DNA of 64,000 nucleotides from Endomychus coccineus (lineage: Eukaryota; Arthropoda; Insecta; Coleoptera; Endomychidae): assembly GCA_958510875.1 (NCBI GenBank), contig OY294067.1:104204010-104268009 (forward strand). The letters are read 5' to 3'. Positions 32,245 through 44,589 of the stretch are shown here, one piece after another (the stretch's first letter is position 1; every line of letters starts with the position of its first letter). The position numbers were made by a program, and so were the translations under genes. Under the pieces are notes generated by a model. It saw only the letters and a program-made list of their open reading frames with translations, ran no database searches and was not told where the DNA came from.

Positions 32245-33403
32245 GGGTACCCCGAAAAATTTTAAAAATGGCTACCCTCTGAAATGGCTACCCTCTGAAA
32301 TTGAAGTTCTAGTGGAAACAAAATTTACTGTGGTATTTAAAAAGTTTTTGGACAAGATATAGAGGGCCGTTCGTTTGAAAATGCCGTTTTTGGTGTTTTT
32401 TTGCATTCGACGCTGGTACAACCTATTAGAAAGTATCAAAAATTCCTATATTTGGATATGTGGTGCCCAGATAGATACTCTTTCAAGAACTTGAATTGTT
32501 GACCACTTATTTAGAGCCCTTCGTTCAGAAACACGCGGTTAAAATCGTTATTTATATATAATCGTTATTTTTGCATTTTTTTCACTTAATTAAGTTATAA
32601 TTGGTAATTTCTTCTTCACAACTAGTATAAAAATATTCTTTCATCATTTTTCTCGTTCAGAATCTCAAAAAAGGGACAAGTATTTAAAAAAAATATGCTT
32701 TGCATTTTTGTTGTCATTTCATTTTAGTTATAGTTATAATAAAAAAATTACATAAAATAGTACAAATTTCAATTGTGAAAGCCGTTACTTTGTGGTAGTT
32801 CATCATTTTAATGAAATAATGAGTAAAACTAGGTACTTTGTTTTGCTATCACTTATATTTAATATAATCGTTACTATAGTTTGAGATGACAAGTTTAGTA
32901 TTGAAACTATAGTAACGATTATATTAAATATCAGTAATAGTAAAACAAAGTAGTTTTATTCATTATTTCGTTAAAATAATACAAATTTATTTATTTCTTA
33001 AATTTTTTCTTTTTTTTGAGATTCACAGCAAAAAAATGATAGTCAAATTTTTATATACCAGTTGTGAACAAAAAATTACCGATTATAACTTAATTAAAAA
33101 TGCAAAAATAACGATTTTAACCGCGTTTTTTTGAACGAAGGGCTTCAAATAAGTGATCAACGATTAAAGTTCTTGAAAGAGAATCTATCTGGGCACCACT
33201 TATCCAAATATAGGAATTTTTGATACGTTCTAATAAGTTGTACCAGCGTCGAATGCAAAAAAACACGAAAAAACGGCATTTTCAAACGACCGGCGCGGCC
33301 TATACCTTGTCCAAAAAATTTTAAATACCACAGAAATATTTGTTTCCACTAAAACTTCAATTATAGGGGATAGCCAGCATTTTAAAAATTTTTCGGGGTA
33401 CCC
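32245..33403. mobile_element. Foldback element 1, nearly whole-length inverted repeat
   Basis: 1.16 kb. The left arm (32245-32883) and right arm (32904-33403) are inverted copies around a ~20-bp centre. Ends read GGGTACCCCGAAAAAT and its complement, flanked by TA on both sides. No coding capacity. The ends and TA duplication suggest mobilisation by a Tc1/mariner-type transposase. Confidence 0.8.
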
Positions 33404-33574
33404 TAATTACATATGTATTTAATTTCACAATAAGGATGAAATTTTATCACAAGTAAAGGGTGACACGATAGAGTTCTTTGGACAATAACAATTCTGAATC
33501 TGTATAAAAATCTATTCCTATGTAATTCTAATATTATGTTTTTTATTTATGCTTGTAGTTTCAAAATGTTTCCA
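33404..33574. other. Short AT-rich spacer
   Basis: Nothing recognised between foldback 1 and the Tc1-like relic. Confidence 0.3.
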
Positions 33575-34060
33575 CTAATCTGATAACGATTTTTATGGTA
33601 AGTACCTATTTTGTGGACATTATTCGTTCGACTTGTTTTGCAGCTTAGATTTTCTATAAAGCCTATTATCATTAGCCCACAAACAGAATCGCGATTCGTC
33701 GCTAAAGACCGCATGATGTCATTCCCAAACTCAGTGTATTCGTTCATTACGTAGGCATAGACATGACCGGAAAGAACAAAGTCCGTAGAATCTTATTCAT
33801 TGATATACGGACGCCATACACTCTTAGTTCTAAAGTTTTCCTTCAATAAATTTACAAAGCGTGTTTCGGAAAAGCTTTCTCTTTCCGCCAACATTCTCGG
33901 ATAACGTTTTCCACGATATGTAGTCATCCTTGGACGTCCTGATCCTTTTTCACTTGACACAATATCTTGAAATGTCACTGTCTACGCAGTTGGCAATTTC
34001 TCTAAGAGAAATCCGGCGTTCCTCATACTAACAACCCGTCCTCATACAAAATCACTTTGT
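33575..34060 (-). pseudogene. Tc1-like transposase relic, N-terminal to first catalytic Asp
   Basis: Minus strand: GRVVSMRNAGF (first helix-turn-helix), KGSGRPRMTTYRGKR with the GRPR hook, MLAERESFSETRFVN, then VFSDESRFCLWANDNR, which carries the first catalytic Asp. At least two frameshifts separate these blocks. The second Asp and Glu are not found here. It resembles the relic at 31400-31790 but is a separate copy. Confidence 0.7.
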
Positions 34061-34109
34061 AGTAGCATTATAATTTTTACTATAGAAGTATGCACTTTTC
34101 ACATGAAAA

Positions 34110-34790
34110 TCACAGAAGAATGACTTGAATTTTTTTAGTTGAACTCATGATTTTTTTGTTGAATCGGAATTTTTTATACAAATCAGTATTATATAAATGC
34201 GTGACTTTGATTCGACAAGTCTTAACATACCAACTGTAAATCGCTCTTGAACAACTACCTCTCCAGCTAAAGCCTCGGCGTATAAGTATAACATTATCGG
34301 AAGATGTTCTTATTTTTGAAAATAGAGTCTTATGTTATCACGCCTTCGACATTGAACAAAACCAGAATTCAAGTAGACAAACCATGCATCGCTATACCTC
34401 CCTTCAAGAACGCGGAATAATTGTGTCAATCTTTTTGACAAATAATCACGTAGGACTCACTCCGTAAACACTGCGGCTCATCTCAAGGAGAATGACACGA
34501 AGTACTATGCAATTGCGCTTCAATAGCCAGTCCTCCACAACGAATTTTGAAGACGTTCTCATACAAAGTACATCAGCTATTATCTGGAGATGATCAATCG
34601 CGCGTAAATTACATCCATGCACTCCCAAACTTCGACTGCGATGTGGATGTTTTTTGATTGAAAATCATCCTGAGGCGCATTTCCACATATGTGGATATGT
34701 GAATAAGCAAAATAATCGCTTCTCGGATACTGAAAGTTGGCGTGCAATACACAAAGCATCTGGAGTAATTCCAGATTTATTTATTTTAAC
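34110..34790 (+). pseudogene. Mariner-like transposase relic with 5' end region
   Basis: The coding part starts near 34388 (RYTSLQERGIIVSIFLTNN) and includes HFHICGYVNKQNNR near 34680-34720. This corresponds to the HFHL.G.VNKQN.R block just after the first catalytic Asp in DUF4817-type transposases. Middle parts are deleted or frameshifted. The same ~600 bp occur inverted at 38130-38633 plus 39634-39710, where foldback 3 splits them. Confidence 0.6.
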
Positions 34791-34989
34791 TCAATACGCT
34801 CGGCTCACGGTTACAGTAGGATAAAAGAAAACTGTCTCACCAATACAGTAGCATCAAAATTGAGAGTTATTAGCTAAATTCCTCTGACAGATGTAATTCC
34901 TTGAATACCTTTTAGTAAAAATATTTCAAAAGGGAAGGGAATCAAGATTGTAACTTATTAAAATTACTTACAAAATTATTAATTATAGG

Positions 34990-35330
34990 TGATTCAGATT
35001 TCTAATTGATTGTGAAGTACTGTACTATTAACTATTTTTAATACGTTCCTGTATTACTGAGGACTCTAGCTTATCATTATATTCAGGTTATGACTTTTGG
35101 TTGAATGTGCCAAATATCTGGGGATTGAGTGAAATTATGGTTAAATTTGAACACATGATTGGTGTAATATGAATCCTGTTTCTTGACGGTAACTTCTGGG
35201 GTGTTCTTGAAATAATAAATAGAAATTTTGTTTCAGTCTGGCCAATGTATGAGTCATCACAATCTCTACAGCTAAGCTTATTCATTTTCAAATTTATTTG
35301 TTCGTGATTTTGAATTATTTATGAAATAAT
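34990..35330 (-). pseudogene. Penelope-like endonuclease relic
   Basis: Minus ORF 35291-35088 begins MKMNKLSCRDCDDSYIGQTE, the Cys pair plus YIG of a PLE endonuclease. It then shifts frame into a stretch ending near 35090. A related fragment lies at 37480-37620. Confidence 0.6.
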
Positions 35331-37000
35331 GAAGGGAATTTCCTTTTTGTTGAATGAATGTATGATTGCTGAAGGTTTCACAATACAAGTTACAGAAGTG
35401 AATTGACATATATCAGTATTCAGATATTGTGAATATATTATATTCGGAACTTTATCATCCATAAATTTTTTCAGAACTCTATCATACTAGCGTCGAAGCC
35501 ATTGTTGATTGCATGGAATCATCAGAAAATGGAGCATCATTTAATTTGTATATTTATTAATTATACCCTACCAGTTTATGGGAGTATTGTGTATTAATAT
35601 CAACTTTAATTTTAATTGCAGCGCAAGGTCAAATTAATATTTAATAATAATAATTGCAATAAAACTTAATTACCATTACAGAGCTAAGTGATTTTATGAA
35701 CATAATCTTATTTTATCTTGTATTTATAAATTTTACTAGATAAATTTCATGACAGGAAATAATTCATGCATTACGTTATAAGGATTCTACTAGGAAAATT
35801 GAACGCTATGCATTCTTGGTTGCGTATCATAAAAACGAATTATTTCACTCCCTGATGAAAGCACACGTATTTCTAGAATACAAGTGACTCATTTGGCTCC
35901 AAAATGTTGGAAACAAGAATTGCTGCAGATTTCTGACGGGACTCAGCAAGGTAGAAACAGCTATCAACTCTTAGACACTTTATTCACATCATTTCATGTG
36001 TGATATATATTCTTTGATTTTTATTGTAATAAATTTCATGAAGAATTTTTGTTGATTTCACATTGACATTGTGCGAATTTCAGTCACTTTCTAAGAAATC
36101 CTATGATGATTTTATAAGCACACTTTTCAGCTCGAAAATGGATTATACTTATAAATTTATGAAGGCACAATAGTCATGGTAAATAAATTTGAAATAATAT
36201 GGAGATAACATGTGAAAAAAGGATAGAAAGAAAAATCAAAACCAAACGAAGTATTTTCATTTAATAATTTTCTATTATCTCAACAATAATACCATTTAAT
36301 AAATTAGATTAGGAGGTGCGGTACTCGAACATTCAATGGTTAGGCACCGTGAACTCAGGTTGGAATCCGTAATTATTCTTCTATTATTCCTTGAGGAGTT
36401 AGCTCATAACGTTTTCTTTACAAGAAGAAATGAGACACTGTTATACTATGGGATAATTGGCTACATTTTACCGCTGCCGTTATGTGCTATTAAATGTTCG
36501 GAAAACATGCTGCGCTACATGTTGATACTACTTCTCCCTATGTGCTCCCGTCCTTCTGAAACCTGTAACGACTATTAACGAGGGTTCACTTTTTCCGAGC
36601 ACACTCGTGAATTGTTTATAAATAAAAGTTCCCCGTCGAATGCCAGTACTCTATTCTGCACTTTTACAATTAGAACGTCATAATTTATGTATTGTTCCTC
36701 ATTTTACCTATATGATACGTACCTTCATGCACACGGTGATTCAAATTAACTATCACAACTGCATTATGAACGACTTATACAATAATTCCTTGGACATCTT
36801 TCGTTCATTTATCCAAGATATCTATCTAATTCACACTGATGAAGTAGATTGTTCCAACTAGGAAACTAGAATCGAAATTACTTGATGTAATATCAATAAC
36901 ATAATATTTGGAGAATGTTGAGTCGTCGGTTTCAGGACAATATTTTAATAATAAAATATCACATACGCTAAATACGCTAACGTTGCGTTTATAAGACTTT
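35331..37000. other. AT-rich DNA, no gene recognised
   Basis: Two plus ORFs of 80 and 73 codons (36336-36578, 36640-36861) have plain, uninterrupted sequence but no domain I know. Neither has clear splice or promoter context. They could be chance ORFs. Confidence 0.3.
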
Positions 37001-37004
37001 CCCA

Positions 37005-37440
37005 AGACAATTGAAAAATTCCATAGATCTATCTTAAACTTGATTAGTTATTCATAATGGAAGTTAAATGTAAGTTATAGAATAAGTAATTCATAAAATA
37101 ATCATCGCTATTTAGAATTGTAAATTATAGAATAGTATCTTAGGTATTTAATTAGCTGATTTAATCCATTTCGAGTGAATCAATTTGATAATTAGCCGTA
37201 CATACTTTCACACACAACCGATCCAATATTTTCTGCAGTTTTAAATGGATTTAAAAAACACAAGTAGGCTGCAGACGCATTTCATTAATCAAAGTCATCT
37301 ATTCTCTTCTAAATTACATGGAAACACTGAGTAACATAACAATTTTTGATGAAGATATAAATAAAACATCGGAACGTCAAAAAGAAATAATCTCATTTTA
37401 TTTTTAGTAGTATTAAAGAACCAAAATACCAAGAAAACAT
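37005..37440 (+). mobile_element. Penelope-like 3' tail, third diverged copy
   Basis: Aligns with 14790-15180. Shared blocks include 'cacacaaccgatccaat', 'tttctgcagttttaa' and 'gcagacgcatttcattaatc'. Its hammerhead-like motif is degenerate (TTGATGA... GGAACGTC). Confidence 0.65.
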
Positions 37441-37479
37441 AACATTACTTCATAAATTATTCAAAATCATGAAGAAATA

Positions 37480-37620
37480 AATTAGAATCTATAATCTTTG
37501 CTCCAGAGATTGTGATGCCTCATAAATTAAATACAAATTACGCCAATAACTTGGAATTTAAGGATTTTAATCACAACTCAGGCTTTCTATATTTGGCACT
37601 TTTGAACATAATGCCATAAT
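37480..37620 (+). pseudogene. Penelope-like endonuclease relic next to (TA)n
   Basis: Frame YNLCSRDCDAS resembles NKLSCRDCDDS of the 35.1-kb copy. The sequence after it also resembles that copy, down to 'atatttggcac'. It ends at the (TA)n array. Confidence 0.45.
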
Positions 37621-37622
37621 CC

Positions 37623-38129
<507 letters not shown>

Positions 38130-38633
38130 TGCGATAATTTTGCTGATTCACGTATCCGCATATGTGGAGATGCGCTTCATGATGATTTTGAATGAAAAAT
38201 TATCAACATCGCTGTCGGAGTTTAGGTTTGCTCAGATGTAATTTCCATGCGATTGATGGTCTACAAGCAATAGCTCATTCACTTTGTACGAGAACGACTT
38301 TAAACTTCTCTGAAAGAAATGCCTATTGAAGCGCAATTGCGTAAGTCCGCCGTCGTATCAGTCTTCTAGAGACGAGCAGCTCAACGCCGCAGTGTTTGCC
38401 CCAGTGAGTTCCTCGTGATTATTTGTCAAGAACATTAACACAATTATTTCGCGTTCTTGAAGAGTCGATCCATGGTTCGTATACTTGAATTCTGCTTTTG
38501 TTTACTTCACAAATTGCGATCTGATATAAAACGCTATTTTCAAAAATAAGAGCATCTTCCGATAAGGTGATACTTTTGCGCCGAGCTAGCTGGAGAGATA
38601 GTTGTTCAAGAACGATTCACAGTTGGTACGTTA
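38130..38633 (-). pseudogene. Mariner-like transposase relic, inverted copy of 34.1-34.8 kb
   Basis: Reverse complement of about 34230-34740, with the same VNKQN-type block near 38140-38180, decayed. It continues beyond the foldback insertion at 39634-39710, which matches the reverse complement of 34150-34220. Confidence 0.6.
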
Positions 38634-39633
38634 TAGTAGAGGAAATGAATGCATCAACAGCTTGATTTTTATTATATTGATGGATTTTAATGAAATCTTC
38701 TGCATTCGCTTCTTTTTTTGATTAATAAAAAATGTCATCGCTTAGATTGTGTTGTAATTGCTACAGGGGTTGATAGCACCCCTATTTTGTATTTCGCTGA
38801 GTTCTCAACTGGATGGCTTGAAATTTATGTACAAGGGGCTTTAGGAGTCGCTGATTACGAATCCGTTGAAAAAATTTCAAAATTCAGGATGGCTGCTTCA
38901 AAATGTCATATTCAAATATGAAATTACATTTTCTAGCTTTAATATGAAGATTCAAGAAGTGTTTAGAATTCCATTTTGTATGGAGATACCTCATTTTTAA
39001 TATCATTCAACAACCACCTCTCACCCGAATCGTTAATCACCGCCACCCCGCATATCAGAAATCATAATTGAAATGGAAAATGCAGTCAGGCCTTTGATTT
39101 TAGAGAAAAATTTCAAGATACAAAAAATGTTCCAAATTTAGGTTCTTGTAGGTATTGGCAATTTTCAATGTCATTTACTACCCCCTCCACTTTCCCCCAC
39201 CCCTAAAATGTTAAATACATTTTCTGGCAATTCTATCAGTCTTAGGCAAAATTGGATTCAAAACACTTTTCGACTCTTCATATTTTTCTCTAAAATCAAC
39301 TGTAATGCTAGAAAATGTAGTTTTATATATGAAACCGATATTCTGTAGCCGCCATCAAGAATTAAGAACTTTTTTCAACGTATTCGTAATAAGCAACCCC
39401 TGAAATCACTTGTTCATAAATTTCAAGCAATTCGGTTGAGAACTAAGCGGGATACAAAATAGGGGCGCTATCAACCCCTGTAGCAATTACAGGGGGTGCG
39501 ACCGTCACAATCTAAACGACGAAATTTTTTATTAATCAAGAAATGAAGCAAATGCAGAAGGTTTCATTAAAATCCATCAACATAATAACAATCAAGATGT
39601 TTGGTTCATTTTATGCATTCATTTCCTCTACTA
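38634..39633. mobile_element. Foldback element 3
   Basis: 1.0 kb, two inverted arms. Ends TAGTAGAGGAAATGAATGCA and the complement. Flanked by TTA on both sides (38631-38633 and 39634-39636). The related sequence at 34.2 kb has no insertion at this point, which confirms the borders. No coding capacity. A 67-codon ORF (38718-38921) lies inside one arm and is not a gene by any sign I can see. Confidence 0.85.
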
Positions 39634-39710
39634 TTAAAAGACTTGTCGGGAAAACGTCAGCATTTATATAAAACTGATTTATATGAGAACCACAACACCC
39701 ATTTTTTGTC

Positions 39711-39945
39711 AAGCAACGTATTCGAAAACTCTCAAAAGATCTACTCCGATGTAATAAAGGAATGTTTCACCTAAAATTTCAAGGTAGTATCTTGTGAGTT
39801 GCAGTAAAAAGTGCATATTCTGAATCAGTTTATCTACGATGTTTAAATTTGATACATTCAAAATTATCGTTTATCGAGTGATTTTGTATGTGGACTTCGC
39901 AAAACTTAATTTAGACCAGACAGTCTACAAATTTTGCTCAATATA
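39711..39945. other. AT-rich spacer
   Basis: Nothing recognised between foldback 3's host relic and foldback 2. Confidence 0.3.
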
Positions 39946-40887
39946 CAGGGTGTCCCAAGTTTTAGTAGCAGAACTTCAGCAGTCGATAGAAAATTTGATT
40001 TTGAGAAAAAAGTTCTTATTAACATATATGCACAGACGCTTAGTTTTAGACATACAGGGTGTTGTTGAAATTGAAAAAAAAATTTCGTTTTTTGCGAATA
40101 TCTCCGGAACCGTTCATCGTACAGAAAACATCTTTTGCAAGCATTTTCTACACATAGCAAGCTATGTTCTGTGCGATGAAACTTTTTTTCTTAGTCATAA
40201 TTGGTGAAGATTCCGAAGGGGTAGTTGGTGTTTTTCCCACCAACTTCTACGCCACTGGAAAAAGTATAGTTTTGAGACAACCATTTGAACCGCTAATGTT
40301 TTTTTACACAAAAAAGGTGCCCCTGGTCATGAGCTCTAAAGTTCACCGTTTCCGAGGAAAATCAACTTTTATGTTGAAAAACATGGTCAATTCTTACTAA
40401 TTAAACAAAATTTATTCAAACTTTAGAACAAGTAACAAAACCAAAAAATTGACCATGTTTTTCAACATAAAAGTTCATTTTTTTCGAAAACGGTCGACTT
40501 TAAAGCTTATAACCACAGGTACCTTTTTGTGTACAAAACATTGGTGGCTCAAATGTTTGTCTCAAAACAGTATTTTTTTCAGTGGCGTAGAAGTTGGGGG
40601 GAAAAACACTCACTACCCCTTCAAAATCTTCACCAATTATGACTAAAAAAAAATTTTCATCGCGCTGAACATAGCTTACTATTAGTGGAGAATGTTTGCA
40701 AAAGACGTTTTCTGTACGATAAACGGTTCCGGAGATATTTGCAAAAAACGAAATTTTTTTTTCAATTTCAACACCCTGTATCTCAAAAACTAAGCGTCTG
40801 TGCATATATGTTAATAGGAACTTTTTTTCTCAAAATCAAATTTTCTATCGACTGCTGAAGTTCTGCTACTATAACCTGTACACCCTG
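39946..40887. mobile_element. Foldback element 2 with mariner-like ends
   Basis: 942 bp. Left arm 39946 to about 40396, right arm about 40450-40887, with a ~50-bp centre. Ends CAGGGTGTCCCAAG and (complement) CAGGGTGTACAGG, flanked by TA on both sides. The terminal CAGGGTGTCC matches the end of the mariner-like element at 17823. Several ORFs of 65-122 codons occur in mirrored pairs from the two arms and are not genes. Confidence 0.82.
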
Positions 40888-41551
40888 TATATTGTAATGT
40901 AAATTCGACAATTATTCAGAAACATTCCTATCCTAACAAGCTTCACTTCAATTATTTGATTAAAAACGAACTGTTGCAGAGTGAAATGAAAAAATACTCG
41001 CTATGTTATATCAGGAGTCTACATTGGGAAATGTTCTTTATAATTGCGTTTTGGGTCTTTATTGAAATTTATTCCTGACATTGAAAAACATCTCGACAGC
41101 GACGTATTTCATTAATTGGTTGGGTGACTCGAGTAATGAAATAAATATCGATTTCAGTTCATTCCACCTCAGCGAATTTGAGACAAACGTGATTCAGAGA
41201 AGGTCTGTTGGTGTCAGAGTCTAGTATAAATTACCCCATTAATCCTGGAATGAAGGTACGAATCACAATATTTTCGTGTTACATACTCAATGAAACATTA
41301 TTCGAATTGGTATTAAGAAACACCAGACACAATTTCTATGAATGTTTTCCAAAAATCACCGACATTACTCATTTAAATCACTATCATAAACAAAGCTGCG
41401 ATATTAGAAATAGCGGGCCAATCATTATTTTCACACGTTTCATGTCAAATAGTAGCTAGCTGAATAGATGATTTTCTTACATAACATATACCGTTTTGTA
41501 ATATTGATATTATTAACCGAATCGAAGATTCCGTTTATAATGCTATACATA
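40888..41551. other. AT-rich DNA, no gene recognised
   Basis: An 83-codon plus ORF at 41208-41459 has no domain. Last two bases are the TA target of the next transposon. Confidence 0.3.
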
Positions 41552-43854
41552 CAGTGTCTTCCGTTTTAAGTGGAAACACCCTAGTAAATTTTTTATTTTT
41601 AAAGATAACTCTTTTAATTTTTTTGGTTTAAAGAGAGTTCGGAGCAGAACTTTTTGAGCCCAAGGCACACAAATCTCAACAAACATGGCGTACCATGATC
41701 ATGTTTACACCCCCAAATTTCGGAAAGTCATATTAGCGAGTTTTGTTTCAAAAATCTGACTATTCCATTTTATTCGGCATCCCCTAAAATGCTTATGTAC
41801 CAATTTCTATCGAAAAAAGTATGATCTTTTTTTTGATAGTGCTCGAAATTTCAAAAAATATTTTATTATGAAATTATTATTTTGAAAATTACACTTTTTC
41901 ATTTAACAATTATAATTGAAAAACTTTGGTTTCTAAATTGCTGATTTTTCCACTAGGCCTCCTTCGATCCTCAAACATTTCTCAATCCTCTTTCGATTAT
42001 TCAAGGTTACTTTCATTAATTCTTCTCTAGTCATTTCATTGCACTTTGTACTTCGTATAATTATTAATAAGTTAATCCAAATTATCTGTTCGACTGATGT
42101 ATACTTTTTTCTTAACCATTCCCCGAAAATAAAAAACATGTGACAACAAATGAGGTGATCTAGGTGACCAATGAATTAGCCGACTATTCTGTTTAATCCA
42201 CCGGTTAGGGAAATGGGGGTTAAACCAGTCCACCACAGATCTTGCTGTATGGATTGGAGCCTCTTCAAACTGTAAATGCAGATTTATTTGTCCATCGACG
42301 GCATCTATTTCATTCCTAAATTCTGTTTCTCAGAAATACAGAAATATTCCAATTATTTTCAAAAAAGAATGGACCTATAATTCTGTAAGAATACTGTGTT
42401 CTACAGTTTAATGTAAAATTTGGATTTTTGGTTGCCCAATGTCTATTATATTGGGAACATAATACACCATTGGTTGTGAAAGTTGTCTCGTCGATGAAAA
42501 TAGTTTTCAAAAAAGAGTGATCATTTAAAAATTGGCCTTGTCTAATTTCATCGCCATTCTCTAGGGTATGTAAGAATTTTGGTTTGAATGGTACCATTTT
42601 CGCTTTTTTAGGTATTTCCAAATCATAGTTTTTGGGACATTCAAGTTTAGTGATGCCTCTGTTAAACGTTTTCTACGATTGTTTTAAAGATATTGTATTA
42701 CTATCTGGGACCTATCATGTTCAGAAACTAATTTTCTTTCTTACGACACCACCTAATAATAAATAGCAAACTATTCCAAAAGTAATTAAAGTTAATAATT
42801 GACATACATATAGTGTTAAACGTTCTATCAATTTTGCAAACAGTACTTAGTACAATCCGACGATTGTTCCTTATAAAAAATTATCTGATCACCTCTCTGT
42901 ATGGAGTATCTATCTAATCCTATAAGTCGAATGATAAGAATGTTGTGTGCTGACGTTAAATTCTCATCTACTATTTTGCCTGCTATACAAATAGGGTTGT
43001 TTTGACACACTCCTCTGCTTATTACTTTCCGAACGTCAGCTGCATCTCGAGAAATGTTTTCATGGCTGTCTTGATTACTTTTTCCAATATTAGGAAAGTA
43101 ACCGCTAAATGTAGGAGTAACAGAATCCTCCCGTAATATTTTGAAAAGTTAAATAATTATTTGCTTTTTTTGGAGAAAAATGTGATTTAATAATTATAAT
43201 GATTGTAAAATAATAGTATTATATCCTTCGTGACGAATTCGGAAGAGTATATTGCATTTACTCGAGCTATTTCTAACATCGTTAGAAAAAGTCCTAGAGT
43301 AAAAATTCTTAAGCCCTAGTATTTCTCATCGTTATTCTAAGCAACTTCGTAAAAATCCGTCTGTATGTCACGAAAGGTCCTATCATACTCAAATTTAGAT
43401 TTAAAAAAATCGTTTGTTGTTCGCTAACAAACCCTATTGTTTTTCACGAAAAACGTGTAATAAACACACCCTTTTCTGAAGGGTTGAAAATTCAAAAAGA
43501 TCATAACTCCCAAAGTCTACATTGAATCGATTTAAAACTTTCACAGTAAATTTACGGTTATTTGAAACTGCTTTCATCCAAATTTTGAGCGCTTTTAAAA
43601 GAAAGACCATACGAAATTTTTCAAAAGAAATTGCACATTTGCACATAAGCATTTTAGGGGATGCCGAACAAAAAGGGATGGTCAGATTTTCGAAACAAAA
43701 ATCGTTCATATCATTTTCTGAAATTTGAGATTCGTGTGTGTTTTGGGCTCAAAATGTCCTACTCCTAACCCTTTTCAAACCGAAAAATTGACATTTAGTT
43801 ACCTTTAAAAACAAAATTTTACAAGGGTGTTTTCACTTAAAAGAGAACACACTT
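41552..43854 (-). mobile_element. Mariner-like transposon with long inverted repeats
   Basis: 2.3 kb. Ends CAGTGTCTTCCGTTTTAAGT (left) and AAGTGTGTTCTCTTTTAAGT (right, complement), TA on both sides. The inverted repeats extend about 300 bp inward, with shared blocks 'tttgagccca' and 'ttcggcatcccctaaaatgc'. The middle carries one dead minus-strand transposase. Confidence 0.82.
41930..42720 (-). pseudogene. Tc1/mariner-superfamily transposase, decayed
   Basis: Upstream, a frame reads LTEASLNLNVPKTMIWKYL (second helix-turn-helix). ORF 42621-42316 gives KMVPFKPKFLHTLENGDEIR, then TIFIDETTFTTNGVLCSQYN with the first catalytic Asp kept (IDETTF), and NRHWATKNPNFTL. After a stop or frameshift comes FEEAPIHTARSVVDWFNPHF, where the second Asp (family QDGAP) reads E-E-A-P, so it is changed. 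IHWSPRSP follows, with the SPDLTPLDFF block decayed to SPHLLSHVFYF, so the third Asp is lost. ORF 42139-41933 holds the end. It is inactive. The same superfamily as 16206-17256 but a distinct lineage. Confidence 0.78.
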
Positions 43855-44589
43855 TATCAGAAATAATAAAAAATAAAAATGCTTACCCTGCCAGAAATGT
43901 GGATTTCATGTGAGGAAAAAATTCCATATTTGTAAAAATTTTCTCAAATTTGGAATTTTTTCAATTTTTATTGAATAAGAATAAACCCAGGGAAGAAATA
44001 ATATTCCCAAAATGTAGATATCCAGGATGCACAAATGGTACCGGGAACATATAAATTTCGGAATTTCAAGCTGAAATTTTGAAAATAGTATTAGGGGCTA
44101 GATACAAGGTACCTTCAGTCCGAACTGCAATATTCGCTGTTTATCTCTTTGTTTGCGGTTTGTACGTAGTATCTATGTTATTTTTTGCCAAGAATATACG
44201 TAAGTTATTGCCAAATTTACAAGTACATTAGAATGAAATATGAATACTTATGGATAATAACAAAATGTTGTTATATTTAAGCGTAAACGTTTATTTTCAA
44301 AATATAAAGGTTTCCTACCGCGGTTTCAAAAAAATTTTAATTCAACAATTTTTAAAACATACGGCAACGCAGTATCCTATCTCATTTTGATCTGTTTCAG
44401 ATAATGATGTGTCTGCACAGATCGGTTCTTATTGCCAAACTAGTATTTTCGTGAGGCAGGAAAAATCAATACCGCTGAATAACTAGATCGATGATCTGCA
44501 GGCCTTTGAGCCTGCGCGGTAGTTTATTCGCAAACAACCTGGTTTCAAGTATTCTAATAATTTCAGCTTTATATCTTGTATTTATTTCA
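43855..44589. other. AT-rich DNA, no gene recognised
   Basis: Nothing recognised. Short ORFs only. Confidence 0.3.

Noticed and set aside
36330..36370. tRNA-like B-box sequence (ggttggaatcc), possible SINE head
   Set aside because: No matching A box or clover-leaf pairing around it and no second copy in the window.
40150..40700. Mirrored ORFs of 65-122 codons
   Set aside because: They lie in the two arms of foldback 2, pair with each other, and have no domain.
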